NCBI GenBank assembly: GCA_902522865.1
Contig: CABYXC010000008.1
Span: forward strand, 1 to 64,000
DNA from: an uncultured Alphaproteobacteria bacterium
GTDB lineage: Bacteria; Pseudomonadota; Alphaproteobacteria; HIMB59; GCA-002718135
Reading direction: 5' to 3'
DNA: 64,000 nt
The notes beneath the pieces are model-generated. The model was given only the letters and a program-made list of their open reading frames with translations, did not search any database and had not been told where the DNA came from. Shown here one piece after another: positions 53,873-62,668 of the stretch. The translations under genes and the position numbers were made by a program. Within the stretch, counting starts at the first letter, position 1; each line of letters opens with the position of its first letter.

Positions 53873-55679
53873 TTCTAAATTATTAGAAGAAAAATTTATA
53901 AAAAATTCAAATAATAATTTTACCTTATTAAAAGATAATCTTTTTTTTCGAAATATAACTTTTCAAAATTTTCAAATTTTAAAGATGATATCATTTTTGG
54001 TAAGAAACAAAAATTGGAATAACTATGATCCTAAAATTCTAAATTATGAAGAGAACTTTGATACATCCTTAGAATATATATTCGATTTAGAATATGGTAT
54101 AGATGAAATTCTTAAAACAAGAAATGTTATATTATTTTCTGATAATTCTATCACTCTATCCTCTGAAGGAGAATTTTTAACTGATTTTTGGACTAATAGA
54201 ATAGGTTTTAATTTATTAATTCCATTACAAAATCATGTTGGTTCAAACATCATTGTAACAAAAGGGAACGATTTAAAAGAGGAAAAAAAATTTCCAGAAA
54301 ACATAAAACCCGACCAACCATTTTTTAAATTTAAAAACCTTGCTTATACTTTAGACGATAGTTTGTTGGTTAATATTAATTTTGAGGGTATTTTATTTGA
54401 AATGGAGGATCAAAGAAACTGGGGTGATGCCTCTTATAAAATATATAGCGGCTCCTTATTAGAACCTTTCCCATATGTAGAAAAAGGGGGGACTAATTTC
54501 TCTCAAACTGTTAAAATAGATTTAGTAAATAAAAAACAAAGATCTTTCCCGTCTAAGAATATTGTAAAAATTGATCATACTACTCCTTATAAATTTCCTA
54601 AAATTGGTATAAAAATTGATTCTTTAATTGTTCCTGATGATAATTTAATAAATAACTTTGATTATTATTACTATCTTATTGATTTTACTGAAGATTTTAC
54701 GAATGTAACTTCAAGATCTCAAAACAAAGTATTCCTTGTAGCTTTGGTTGATCATACTAATGATCCTGATGATGAGTTAAAAAAAATTTACAATTTTGTA
54801 ACTGAAAATACTATTAATTTAGATAAAATTTTAATTTGTCCAAAAATATATTTGAATAGTTTTCAACCAGCTGGTGAATGGCCTAAAGCTCCGGAATTAA
54901 ATGAATACTATAAAATTGCGAAAAAGATATTTTCTAATAGTGAAATTGTTTCTGGAATGGTCACTAATTTTACAGAATTAAATAGAAAAAGACCAAAAAT
55001 GTTTTATGATTTGGTTAGTTTTTCCTTCACTCCAATTGTTCATGATTCTAGTGATTTTGGTGTATTAAATACACCTGAAACTATACCTTATATCCTTAAA
55101 ACTCTAAAAAATTTTTCTAATAGTACCAATGTTCATATTGGTCCAATTTCTATTGGTATGCATTTCAATCCTTATGGTGAAGGTCTTGTAAGTAATAAAA
55201 ACAAAATAAGATTAGAAATGGCTGATAGCGATCCAAGGCATGATCAATTATTTTCACTAACTTGGACACTGGCAATTTTTATTCAATCAATAAATAAAGA
55301 ATCAAAATTTTTTACTTTTAATTCTATTTATGGGCATCATGGAATATTAAATAAAGATAATACCAAAAGACCATTGTATCATTTAAATAATTTTCTTATT
55401 TCATTAACAAATTCAGAAATTTTTAAATTTAATCCAGTTAACGAAGTGTATGGATTAAAAATCGTACTAAATGATAAAAAGTATTATTTATTTGTTAATT
55501 CCTCAAAACAAAAAAAGGAAATTATTATTCCTGAAATAAATTTTAGTAATCAATATAAGCTTAATTTAAACAATTATACTGATATTTTTAATAATGATTT
55601 TTCTTTTTTTAACTTTAAAAATGATACAAGTCCATATACGTTTGAACCCTTAGAAATTAAATTTATAGAAGATAAATGA
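53865..55679 (+). CDS. D-apionate lactonase-like protein (ApnL family)
   Basis: About 604 residues from the ATG at 53865, which overlaps the previous stop by eight bases; an ATG at 53838 would add nine residues. An N-terminal beta domain carries TNRIGFNLLIPL near residue 110, KFPENIKPDQPFF near 142 and FEMEDQRNWGDASYKIYS near 178. These match what I recall of the ApnL family, which hydrolyses D-apionolactone in apiose catabolism. A TIM-barrel-like middle part follows (NVHIGPISIGMHFNPY, ADSDPRHDQLFSLTWTL), then a small beta domain. Apiose occurs in seagrass and land-plant cell walls. The actual substrate may differ. Confidence 0.65.
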   Translation: MYNSKLLEEKFIKNSNNNFTLLKDNLFFRNITFQNFQILKMISFLVRNKNWNNYDPKILNYEENFDTSLEYIFDLEYGIDEILKTRNVILFSDNSITLSSEGEFLTDFWTNRIGFNLLIPLQNHVGSNIIVTKGNDLKEEKKFPENIKPDQPFFKFKNLAYTLDDSLLVNINFEGILFEMEDQRNWGDASYKIYSGSLLEPFPYVEKGGTNFSQTVKIDLVNKKQRSFPSKNIVKIDHTTPYKFPKIGIKIDSLIVPDDNLINNFDYYYYLIDFTEDFTNVTSRSQNKVFLVALVDHTNDPDDELKKIYNFVTENTINLDKILICPKIYLNSFQPAGEWPKAPELNEYYKIAKKIFSNSEIVSGMVTNFTELNRKRPKMFYDLVSFSFTPIVHDSSDFGVLNTPETIPYILKTLKNFSNSTNVHIGPISIGMHFNPYGEGLVSNKNKIRLEMADSDPRHDQLFSLTWTLAIFIQSINKESKFFTFNSIYGHHGILNKDNTKRPLYHLNNFLISLTNSEIFKFNPVNEVYGLKIVLNDKKYYLFVNSSKQKKEIIIPEINFSNQYKLNLNNYTDIFNNDFSFFNFKNDTSPYTFEPLEIKFIEDK

Positions 55680-56698
55680 AAAAATTAAAAGGAGCATTAA
55701 TTGGTTGTGGTTTCTTTGCTGAAAATCATATTTTAGCTTGGAATGAATTAAAAAATATTGAGATAATATGTGTTTGTGATTTAGATATTAAAAAAGCTAA
55801 TAAATTTAAATCTAAATTTAACATTTTACATTCTTATTCATCGATAGAGTTAATGTTAAAAAAACATAAAATAGATTTTGTTGATGTTGTAACAACAATG
55901 GAGACACATTTAAATATTGGTAAAATTTTATCTAAGTATAAAATTCCAACTTCTATACAAAAACCATTTGCTGAAAATTTATCAAATGCAAAAAAAATTG
56001 TTTCTTTATATAAAAAAAACAAAACACCACTTATGGTGCATGAGAATTTTAGATGGCAAAGCCCTCTATTAAAATTAAAAGAAATTATAAATAAGGAGAA
56101 GTTAACTAAACCTCATTATGCCAAAATATCTTTTAGACATGCCAATCCTGTTGGATATACCAATCAAACATATTTATATGATTTAAAAGAGTATTTAACC
56201 TTAGACGTGGGAATCCATTTATTTGATTTAAGCAGATTTTTTATGGGAGAAGCAAAAAGTATTTATACAGTTAATCAAAATACAAATAATAAATTTAAAG
56301 GTGAAACAGATTTTATATCCCTAATAAGAAATAAAAATAAAAGTATTACCATTGTTGATGCATCTATTTCTTCAATAAAAAAACCTGATAGATTTGCTCA
56401 AACACTAGTTAATTTAGAATTCTCTAACGGCTCAATTGATTTGGATTACAATTATAAAATTACTCTTCACAAAAATAATAAGAAGAAGATTTATGATGGA
56501 AAACCAAAGAAATATAAATGGATTTCAAAGCCTTGGGATCAAATTCAGGAAAGTGTAATTAATACGCACAAACATTTCATTGATTCATTAATAAATAATA
56601 TTGAACACGACACCAGCGGTGAAGATAACATAAAGAGTTTATCATTAGTCTTCAATTCATATAAATCTGATAAGCTAAGGAAAGAAGTTAAAATTTAA
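55676..56698 (+). CDS. Gfo/Idh/MocA-family oxidoreductase
   Basis: A 340-residue NAD(P)-dependent sugar dehydrogenase-like protein. Rossmann loop GALIGCGFFAENHILAWNEL near residue 5, the EKP-type catalytic block reads SIQKPFAENLSNAKKIV near 97 (Gln in place of Glu before the Lys), and HENFRWQSPLLKLKEII follows. DVGIHLFDLSRFFMG near 175 supplies the conserved Asp and His. Members act on inositols, sugars and their acids. Start overlaps the apionate-lactonase-like gene by four bases, which supports a joint sugar or lactone pathway. Confidence 0.88.
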   Translation: MKKLKGALIGCGFFAENHILAWNELKNIEIICVCDLDIKKANKFKSKFNILHSYSSIELMLKKHKIDFVDVVTTMETHLNIGKILSKYKIPTSIQKPFAENLSNAKKIVSLYKKNKTPLMVHENFRWQSPLLKLKEIINKEKLTKPHYAKISFRHANPVGYTNQTYLYDLKEYLTLDVGIHLFDLSRFFMGEAKSIYTVNQNTNNKFKGETDFISLIRNKNKSITIVDASISSIKKPDRFAQTLVNLEFSNGSIDLDYNYKITLHKNNKKKIYDGKPKKYKWISKPWDQIQESVINTHKHFIDSLINNIEHDTSGEDNIKSLSLVFNSYKSDKLRKEVKI

Positions 56699-56712
56699 TT
56701 ATTTATTTAATT

Positions 56713-59325
56713 TTAAATTGTAAATTTAGATATTTCATCTCTAATTAATTTACTTAAGAGACTGTAACCAAGTACATTCATGTGTAATGGATCTTCTGAA
56801 TAAAATTTTTCAAATCCAGCATAAAGCATTGGAGAACAAAGATCAATATAGCGCCATTGACTAAAATTCTCAATTTTATTTTTTATTCGTTCATTTGCTT
56901 CTAAAATTGTATTTAAATAATTATTTCTGAATACACTTGGTTTTATGGATACAAAAAAACATAACGTATGAGGTAATTTTTCATTAACTTCAGAAGCAAA
57001 TAATAAAAATTCATTTTCTAAATTTTCAGCACTCATTCCGCTACCTATATCATTATCACCAGCATAAAAAATCATCTTGTCAGGATTATTTGGGACTACT
57101 ATTCTGTTAAAATAGGTGCGACATGAAACTAATGTGGAACCACCAAATCCTAAGTTTAATAAACTATCAAATGACAAATCAGTTTTTGCATTTTCCCAAT
57201 CTCTAAATGTTGAACTTCCAAATAAGACTATTTTGTTATTTTTATATTGATCTGAATGTAATTTAATTTCTAATTCTCTTACGTCTGCTTCAAATTCTTC
57301 TTCAATAGGGCTAACTAAATTTAAGTTACTAACTACATCTTCATTATTAATTTTATTTTTTGAAGCAGATTTCGCTAATTCAATTGCTTCTTCAACATAT
57401 GTTCTAAAAGTTTTTCTATATTTAGATAAAAAATTTTCTAACTCTTTTTTATTTTTCATATCATTTATAAAATCTTTTATTTTTATTGGTTTTTTAATAA
57501 CTGCTGAATAAATTGTATCAGAAATTGAATAATCAAAATTGGCTAATGCAATAGGAACAAGAAGAGGCTCTGGTTTTAATTGGTCTGCTAATAAAAATGC
57601 ACCTGGTTTTAATGGGCCTGGAGAATTTGGAGTTAAATTATCTTCAGTTTCAGATGTACCTTCTGGAGCTATAACTAAAGGTCTGTTTTGATCAAAAATA
57701 TTTTGAGTTTCGATAAATAATTTGCTTTTTCTCTTCTTTTTTTGTTCTTGAGTTTCGTTTAAATAATCTGATTCTGGTGTATGGACGAAAATATAATCTA
57801 AATTCTCATAATAATTATATCTCCAGAATTCTGTATTTCTAGAATATCGAGCAATTCTTTGACCACCATCACCATATTTTGGGAATAAAATTTTTGCACT
57901 AATAAAGTGACTATCTATACTAAATTGATGTCCATTAGCTAAACCATTTTCTTCAATGCTTGCCAAATGATTATAAAAAAAAATGTTTGTAGGTTCGTCA
58001 GGTAAATTCTCCATACCTTTAATAACATAAGGCACTTGATCAAAAGCTTTTATAAAATCTGAATTTGTTAATTTTTGTAATGCTTTTTTATTTATTGAGT
58101 CATATGAGGTTGCTACTCTGTTATATATTTTGTTAAGTTGTTTGAAAAATCTATTTTTTCTTTCTATACCACTCAAAGCATCAATCATTAAACTAGCTAT
58201 AGATTTTTCATCATCATTACCTGTTATAATTAAATCATAAATTGTATCGAATGCTAAAGAATGAGTTAAATGATTTTCTAATAAATGAGGTATTGTATAA
58301 AGTTTTGAATTACTTGGTATTGTTGCAGAATTATCATTTAATAAATATTGAAAAAACTCTTTTTCATTTTTAGCTGGATATGTCGTTAAGCCTGTTGAAC
58401 TTTGAATATAACGACCTAATTGCCATAATTGTCTTTTAAAGAATTTGATTGCCAATTCTGCATTGGTTTTAATTAAATTATCAATAAACTCATTTGAAAA
58501 TTTTAATATAGTTGTATCTCTTGTTGCTTTTAATGAGTAGGGTGATACAATTTCATGAAATCCTGAAGATAATGATAATGCTACTCCTGGTCTAGCTATT
58601 GATCTTGAATTGTTTTCTAATTGATCATCTTTTAAATTTGTAAAAGATGCCTCAACCTTACCTTTTAACAAAATATTTATTCCATCTGATTTAGTGCCTT
58701 CTAGCGCTATATATTCACCTGCTGAAAATAGCCTAACGTTTGCATAGTTTATTAATTCATCGAGATCATTATCATCAAGAAAAGCTAAAAATGCAGAATT
58801 TTTAATTCTTTTTGTATTTACAATATCTCCACTAGTTTTAACACCTTCTGCTATATTAATGTTTTTTTGTTCAATAGGTTTTTTTAAATTGCGAGATGAC
58901 TCTATTAAATTAATTGATTCAAATAATAAAAAAGAATAAAAAAAACTTGCATAATCAGGATCTACTTCTTCTAATTCTTTTAATTTTTCTATTTTGATAG
59001 AAATATATTCTGAATTACCTTTAATAAATATATCCGACATATATCTGCCTGGTGCATTTAAGCCAGAAATTCCAAGAGGTGATCCTTCATTTTGTAATGC
59101 TGCTAACTTATAAAAAACATTATTATGATATTTTACATATTCCGCTTCACCTTTTAAAAGAATAAAAATTTGATCTGCAATACCATGCTGTTCTGCAATT
59201 TTGATGTCTTCATTACTTTTATGAAATTCTGCACCAGAATTTATTAAATCTTCAGTATTTTTTTTTGGAGACAAAGAAAAACCTTTATCTACAAGTATTA
59301 AAGATATTTTTTCACTTAAATTCAT
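56713..59325 (-). CDS. Four-part fusion: two cyclic-nucleotide-binding-like domains, acyltransferase and SGNH hydrolase
   Basis: An 870-residue soluble protein. Residues 30-140 and 175-310 look like cyclic-nucleotide-binding (CAP_ED) modules (DQIFILLKGEAEYV; FSAGEYIALEGTKSDGINILLKGKVEASF). Residues 430-640 resemble a PlsC-type acyltransferase: NHLASIEENG (N452, H453, with Glu in place of the usual Asp) and APEGTSETEDN (554-558). Residues 697-868 form an SGNH hydrolase: GSSTFRDW (nucleophile S705), LGFGGST, AGDND (N758) and DPLH (D845, H848), so its catalytic set is complete. It probably moves and removes acyl groups under nucleotide control. No signal peptide or strong membrane helix. Follows the YugP-type peptidase gene after 48 bases. 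Confidence 0.8.
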   Translation of the reverse strand: MNLSEKISLILVDKGFSLSPKKNTEDLINSGAEFHKSNEDIKIAEQHGIADQIFILLKGEAEYVKYHNNVFYKLAALQNEGSPLGISGLNAPGRYMSDIFIKGNSEYISIKIEKLKELEEVDPDYASFFYSFLLFESINLIESSRNLKKPIEQKNINIAEGVKTSGDIVNTKRIKNSAFLAFLDDNDLDELINYANVRLFSAGEYIALEGTKSDGINILLKGKVEASFTNLKDDQLENNSRSIARPGVALSLSSGFHEIVSPYSLKATRDTTILKFSNEFIDNLIKTNAELAIKFFKRQLWQLGRYIQSSTGLTTYPAKNEKEFFQYLLNDNSATIPSNSKLYTIPHLLENHLTHSLAFDTIYDLIITGNDDEKSIASLMIDALSGIERKNRFFKQLNKIYNRVATSYDSINKKALQKLTNSDFIKAFDQVPYVIKGMENLPDEPTNIFFYNHLASIEENGLANGHQFSIDSHFISAKILFPKYGDGGQRIARYSRNTEFWRYNYYENLDYIFVHTPESDYLNETQEQKKKRKSKLFIETQNIFDQNRPLVIAPEGTSETEDNLTPNSPGPLKPGAFLLADQLKPEPLLVPIALANFDYSISDTIYSAVIKKPIKIKDFINDMKNKKELENFLSKYRKTFRTYVEEAIELAKSASKNKINNEDVVSNLNLVSPIEEEFEADVRELEIKLHSDQYKNNKIVLFGSSTFRDWENAKTDLSFDSLLNLGFGGSTLVSCRTYFNRIVVPNNPDKMIFYAGDNDIGSGMSAENLENEFLLFASEVNEKLPHTLCFFVSIKPSVFRNNYLNTILEANERIKNKIENFSQWRYIDLCSPMLYAGFEKFYSEDPLHMNVLGYSLLSKLIRDEISKFTI

Positions 59326-59373
59326 TAATTATCTAGCTTAATAAATTTCTCTTTTTAATTAAAGAAAAAAATA

Positions 59374-60078
59374 TTATCTTCTTATAATTGACTTAAAAAT
59401 ATTAATAAAAGATAACAGTATTATTTTTAACCTAAATATACTCACAATTGATTGAGCTAAATATGTCAATGCAGCAGCTCTTAAAACAGATTTACATTGA
59501 TACATATTCTCTTTTGGAACATATCTTTTGAGTATTGGTAAAGCTCTCTTAAAACTTGCATCAAATTCTACAGGAAGAGTAATCAAATGGATTAAAACAT
59601 TTGTAGATAAACAACCCATTATTATTATAGCGGCAATAAGAGTGATAAATGGACTTTTAGTGAAGGCAAATATTGAAGGTAGTCCTATAATTAATAAAAA
59701 TGAACCAATTCTCTGAAAGAGCATTGTTTTTTCAATTAATGATTGTCTAAGTATAAGTGGTTTATATTTTTCTTTATCTTGAATTGCATGACCAATTTCG
59801 TGAGCAACAACGGAAATGCTTGTTATACTTTTTTTATCAAGTTTATCTGTAGCGATATGTATTTTTTTATCTTTAGGATTGTAATGATCTAATTGTTTAA
59901 TAGGATTAATTGATACATTGGTAATTTCTTCTTCTTCAAGTATTTTTTTTCCAAGCTCTCTTCCTGTAAAGGGCATATCAGGTAAAATTTTATTATATTT
60001 TTTTAAAATATAATTTACCCATAAACTTGGTAGAAAGAGTGCCATAAATGGTAAAAAATAGTAAAATAATTTAATCAC
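59374..60078 (-). CDS. YugP-family membrane zinc metallopeptidase
   Basis: A 234-residue membrane protein. The zinc motif HEIGH is in ISVVAHEIGHAIQD near residue 92, followed by a Glu-containing LPVEFDASFKRALPIL near 168, the family layout of Zn_peptidase_2 (YugP). About four hydrophobic segments flank it. MPFTGRELGKKILEEEEI near residue 35 is the conserved N-terminal helix. Substrate unknown. It is divergent from alaC (83 bases) and upstream of the CNB-acyltransferase-SGNH fusion on the same strand. Confidence 0.88.
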   Translation of the reverse strand: MIKLFYYFLPFMALFLPSLWVNYILKKYNKILPDMPFTGRELGKKILEEEEITNVSINPIKQLDHYNPKDKKIHIATDKLDKKSITSISVVAHEIGHAIQDKEKYKPLILRQSLIEKTMLFQRIGSFLLIIGLPSIFAFTKSPFITLIAAIIIMGCLSTNVLIHLITLPVEFDASFKRALPILKRYVPKENMYQCKSVLRAAALTYLAQSIVSIFRLKIILLSFINIFKSIIRR

Positions 60079-60135
60079 AATATAAAAATAGGAATAATAT
60101 TATTAAAAATCAATTTTATTTAATCTGGTATTATT

Positions 60136-60155
60136 AACAATAATTAATTATTGTT
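60136..60155. promoter_or_regulatory. 20-base perfect palindrome before alaC (candidate operator)
   Basis: AACAATAATTAATTATTGTT reads the same on both strands and ends six bases before the GTG start of the aminotransferase gene, covering its ribosome-binding region. It lies in the 83-base divergent gap with the peptidase gene. A dimeric regulator site or an mRNA hairpin would both block translation or transcription; neither is shown. Confidence 0.45.
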
Positions 60156-60161
60156 TTAAAA

Positions 60162-61352
60162 GTGAAATCTAAATTTGAAAGAATTAATAGACTCCCTCCA
60201 TATATATTTGGGGAGATAAATTCATTAAAAATGAAACTGAGAACAGAGGGTAGGGATATTATTGATTTTGGTATGGGTAACCCTGATATGCCGACACCTC
60301 TTCACATAAGACAGAAATTGAAAGAAGTTATAGATAAGCCAGGTGTTGGACGTTATTCAGTTTCTAAAGGCATTAATGGATTAAGAAAGGCTCAAGCTAA
60401 ATATTATAAAAAACGATTTAATGTTGATTTAAATCCATCAAGTGAAATTATAGTAACAATTGGTTCAAAAGAAGGTTTAGCAAATTTAGCACAAGCTATT
60501 ACTTCAAAAGGAGATAGAATATTATGTCCTGATCCATCATATCCAGTTCATCCATATGGTTTTATGATTGCCGGAGCTAAACTAACACCTTTGAAAACAT
60601 TTTTTAATGGACAGTTTGATAAAAACAAATTTTTATTAAATATAGTTAATAATTTAAAAAAATATTCTTCAATAAAAGTTATTATCGTTTCTTTTCCCTC
60701 AAATCCAACAGCTCAGATAGTTGATTTAGATTTTTATAAAGAATTAGTGAAAATTGCAAAAAAATATCAAGTTTATATTCTATCTGATTTAGCTTATTCT
60801 GAAATTTACTTTGGCAATAATCCACCACCATCAATATTAGAAGTTAATGGAGCAAAGAGCATAGCAGTTGAATTTACAACTTTATCCAAAACTTATGCAA
60901 TGGCTGGGTGGAGAATAGGTTTTGCGGTTGGAAACAAAACTTTAATTGAGGCATTAACAAAAATAAAATCATATGTAGACTATGGTGCTTTTACACCAGT
61001 TCAAGTAGCAGCCACTGCTGCTCTAAACGGATCTCAAAAATGTGTAGAAGAAATAAGGGAGACTTATAAAAAAAGAAGAGATGTTTTAATAGAATCTTTT
61101 GAAAGGGCTGGTTGGGATAAAATTCCAGAGCCTGAAGCATCAATGTTTGTATGGGCTCCATTACCAAAAAAATATAAAAAAATGGGTTCTATGAAGTTTG
61201 CTAAAAATTTAATGATAAATGCTGACGTTGCAGTAGCCCCTGGTTTAGCTTTTGGAAAAGGAGGGGAGGGTTTTGTTCGTATTGGTCTAGTAGAAAATAC
61301 TCAAAGAATAAGACAGGCGGCTAAAAATATTAAAAAATATTTTAATACTTAA
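60162..61352 (+). CDS. alaC: AlaC-type aminotransferase (LL-diaminopimelate/alanine aminotransferase family)
   Basis: A 396-residue fold-type I class I/II aminotransferase starting at GTG 60162 (the next ATG is inside the conserved region). FERINRLPPYIFGEINSLKMKLRTEGRDIIDFGMGNPDMPTP is the AlaC opening. Further marks are CPDPSYPVHPYGFMIAGA near 123, SFPSNPTAQIV near 177 and the Schiff-base Lys in TTLSKTYAMAGWRIGFAVG near 246. It makes alanine from pyruvate in E. coli; some relatives act in lysine or methionine metabolism. In many alphaproteobacteria it precedes homoserine dehydrogenase, but not here. Confidence 0.93.
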   Translation: MKSKFERINRLPPYIFGEINSLKMKLRTEGRDIIDFGMGNPDMPTPLHIRQKLKEVIDKPGVGRYSVSKGINGLRKAQAKYYKKRFNVDLNPSSEIIVTIGSKEGLANLAQAITSKGDRILCPDPSYPVHPYGFMIAGAKLTPLKTFFNGQFDKNKFLLNIVNNLKKYSSIKVIIVSFPSNPTAQIVDLDFYKELVKIAKKYQVYILSDLAYSEIYFGNNPPPSILEVNGAKSIAVEFTTLSKTYAMAGWRIGFAVGNKTLIEALTKIKSYVDYGAFTPVQVAATAALNGSQKCVEEIRETYKKRRDVLIESFERAGWDKIPEPEASMFVWAPLPKKYKKMGSMKFAKNLMINADVAVAPGLAFGKGGEGFVRIGLVENTQRIRQAAKNIKKYFNT

Positions 61353-61354
61353 TA

Positions 61355-62332
61355 TCAAACTGATAAAATTTTAATATAATGAGATAATTTTTCACCTGCA
61401 TCCCATGCATCACTTAGACTTTTTCCTATAACCCAGTCTCCACTTAAAAATAATTTGTTATCCTTAGAATTAATCCAATTTTTTTTTGAAATACTATTAT
61501 AACTGACTTTTGTTTGCGCAAATAACCATCTGTGTGATTTAATAAAACTTATCTCATTTTTTATACCAAATGTTTTTTCAAATATTGATTGAGCGTATTT
61601 TTCTAGATCAGATTTATCAATGCTAATATTGTTATTCGTATATTCAGAACTCATATTTAATACCCAACATTCGTCAGATAATTCATTAAATTTAATATTT
61701 TGATTCATAAAAAAACTAATATCTTTATGAAGATTTAATCCTGCTTTGATATTTATGTTGTTAATATCTTTATAACTTAACATTACTGTATGTATTGGAT
61801 CATAAGATGGTTCGCTAACAATCTGAGTAAAATCAATTAAATCTTTTGAAAGTTCTTTTGATTGTAGATACGGTATACAAATTAACACATAATCAAAATC
61901 TTTAAATTCTTCCTTTTCAGAAAATAGTGAGAAGAGATCATTACTATTTTTTGAAACTTTAATTATTTTTGAATTTAAATAACTTTTTACTTTAATATTA
62001 TCAAAAATAGACTTTGGAATAGAATTCATTCCATTTTGACCAATAATAATTTTTTTTCTAGTTTTTTTATTTTTTAAATAATCTGTTGCAAAATCTATTT
62101 CTATTACTTGTCCCAAATTAAATCTACTTATTACTTCATTTAATTGATTTACAGAATGATTTGTCGATAGATAATGTGCTCCATGATCAAAAAGGTAATT
62201 ATCATGCTTTCTAGTAGAGACTCTTCCTCCTGGTCTCCATGATTTATCAAAAATTGTAATATTATGTTCTTGAAGATTATAAGCAAGAGACAAGCCAGTC
62301 ATCCCAGCTCCAATTATTGCAATATTTTTCAC
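61355..62332 (-). CDS. Renalase-like NAD(P)/FAD-dependent amine oxidoreductase
   Basis: A 325-residue flavoprotein. The FAD dinucleotide fold IAIIGAGMTGLSLAYNLQEHNITIFDKSWRPGGRVSTRK begins at residue 4, with DYLFDHGAHYL near 45, the renalase-type pattern. The C-terminal KLFLSGDWVIGKSLSDAWDAGEKLSHYI is the second FAD-contacting motif. Renalase relatives oxidise aberrant NAD(P)H isomers or amines; substrate is uncertain. One base separates it from the small gene upstream on the same strand. Confidence 0.88.
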   Translation of the reverse strand: MKNIAIIGAGMTGLSLAYNLQEHNITIFDKSWRPGGRVSTRKHDNYLFDHGAHYLSTNHSVNQLNEVISRFNLGQVIEIDFATDYLKNKKTRKKIIIGQNGMNSIPKSIFDNIKVKSYLNSKIIKVSKNSNDLFSLFSEKEEFKDFDYVLICIPYLQSKELSKDLIDFTQIVSEPSYDPIHTVMLSYKDINNINIKAGLNLHKDISFFMNQNIKFNELSDECWVLNMSSEYTNNNISIDKSDLEKYAQSIFEKTFGIKNEISFIKSHRWLFAQTKVSYNSISKKNWINSKDNKLFLSGDWVIGKSLSDAWDAGEKLSHYIKILSV

Positions 62333-62333
62333 A

Positions 62334-62537
62334 TTAATTAATGTTAATTATTTGAAAATTTTTTTTGCCTGAAGATTTAATTTTTTTTAAACCAAATTTA
62401 CTGCATAGATTTTTGTATCTCTGTTTTGCTGGTAAGTTAATTGTTTTAAAATGTATATTATCGTGACCAAACATCATTTTCTGACCATTAATTTCATATA
62501 ATTTTTTATAAATACTAGATTTTCTTCTAATAACCAT
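62334..62537 (-). CDS. Small basic hypothetical protein (67 residues)
   Basis: A very basic peptide (MVIRRKSSIYKKLYEINGQKM, then PAKQRYKNLCSKFGLKKIKSSGKK). No known motif. Placement supports reality: three bases separate it from the membrane peptide upstream and one base from the flavoprotein gene downstream, all on the minus strand. It has no visible ribosome-binding site and could still be a chance frame. Confidence 0.45.
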   Translation of the reverse strand: MVIRRKSSIYKKLYEINGQKMMFGHDNIHFKTINLPAKQRYKNLCSKFGLKKIKSSGKKNFQIININ

Positions 62538-62540
62538 GAT

Positions 62541-62624
62541 TTAATAGAAAAAATATATAGTTAAATTTAAAGCAGCAAAGATAAAGACTATTGCAATAGC
62601 TGCGTATAAATTTCTCTTGTTCAT
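62541..62624 (-). CDS. Predicted 27-residue membrane peptide
   Basis: ATG complementary to 62622-62624, stop complementary to 62541-62543. Short basic start MNKR, then one hydrophobic helix (LYAAIAIVFIFAALNLTIYFFY). The layout is that of a small single-span protein with cytoplasmic N-terminus. It ends three bases before the start of the next small gene, in a tight string leading to the flavoprotein. Function unknown. Confidence 0.4.
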   Translation of the reverse strand: MNKRNLYAAIAIVFIFAALNLTIYFFY

Positions 62625-62668
62625 ATGTATTTATAGTTAAAATTATACTTAAAAGTCAAGATACTAAT

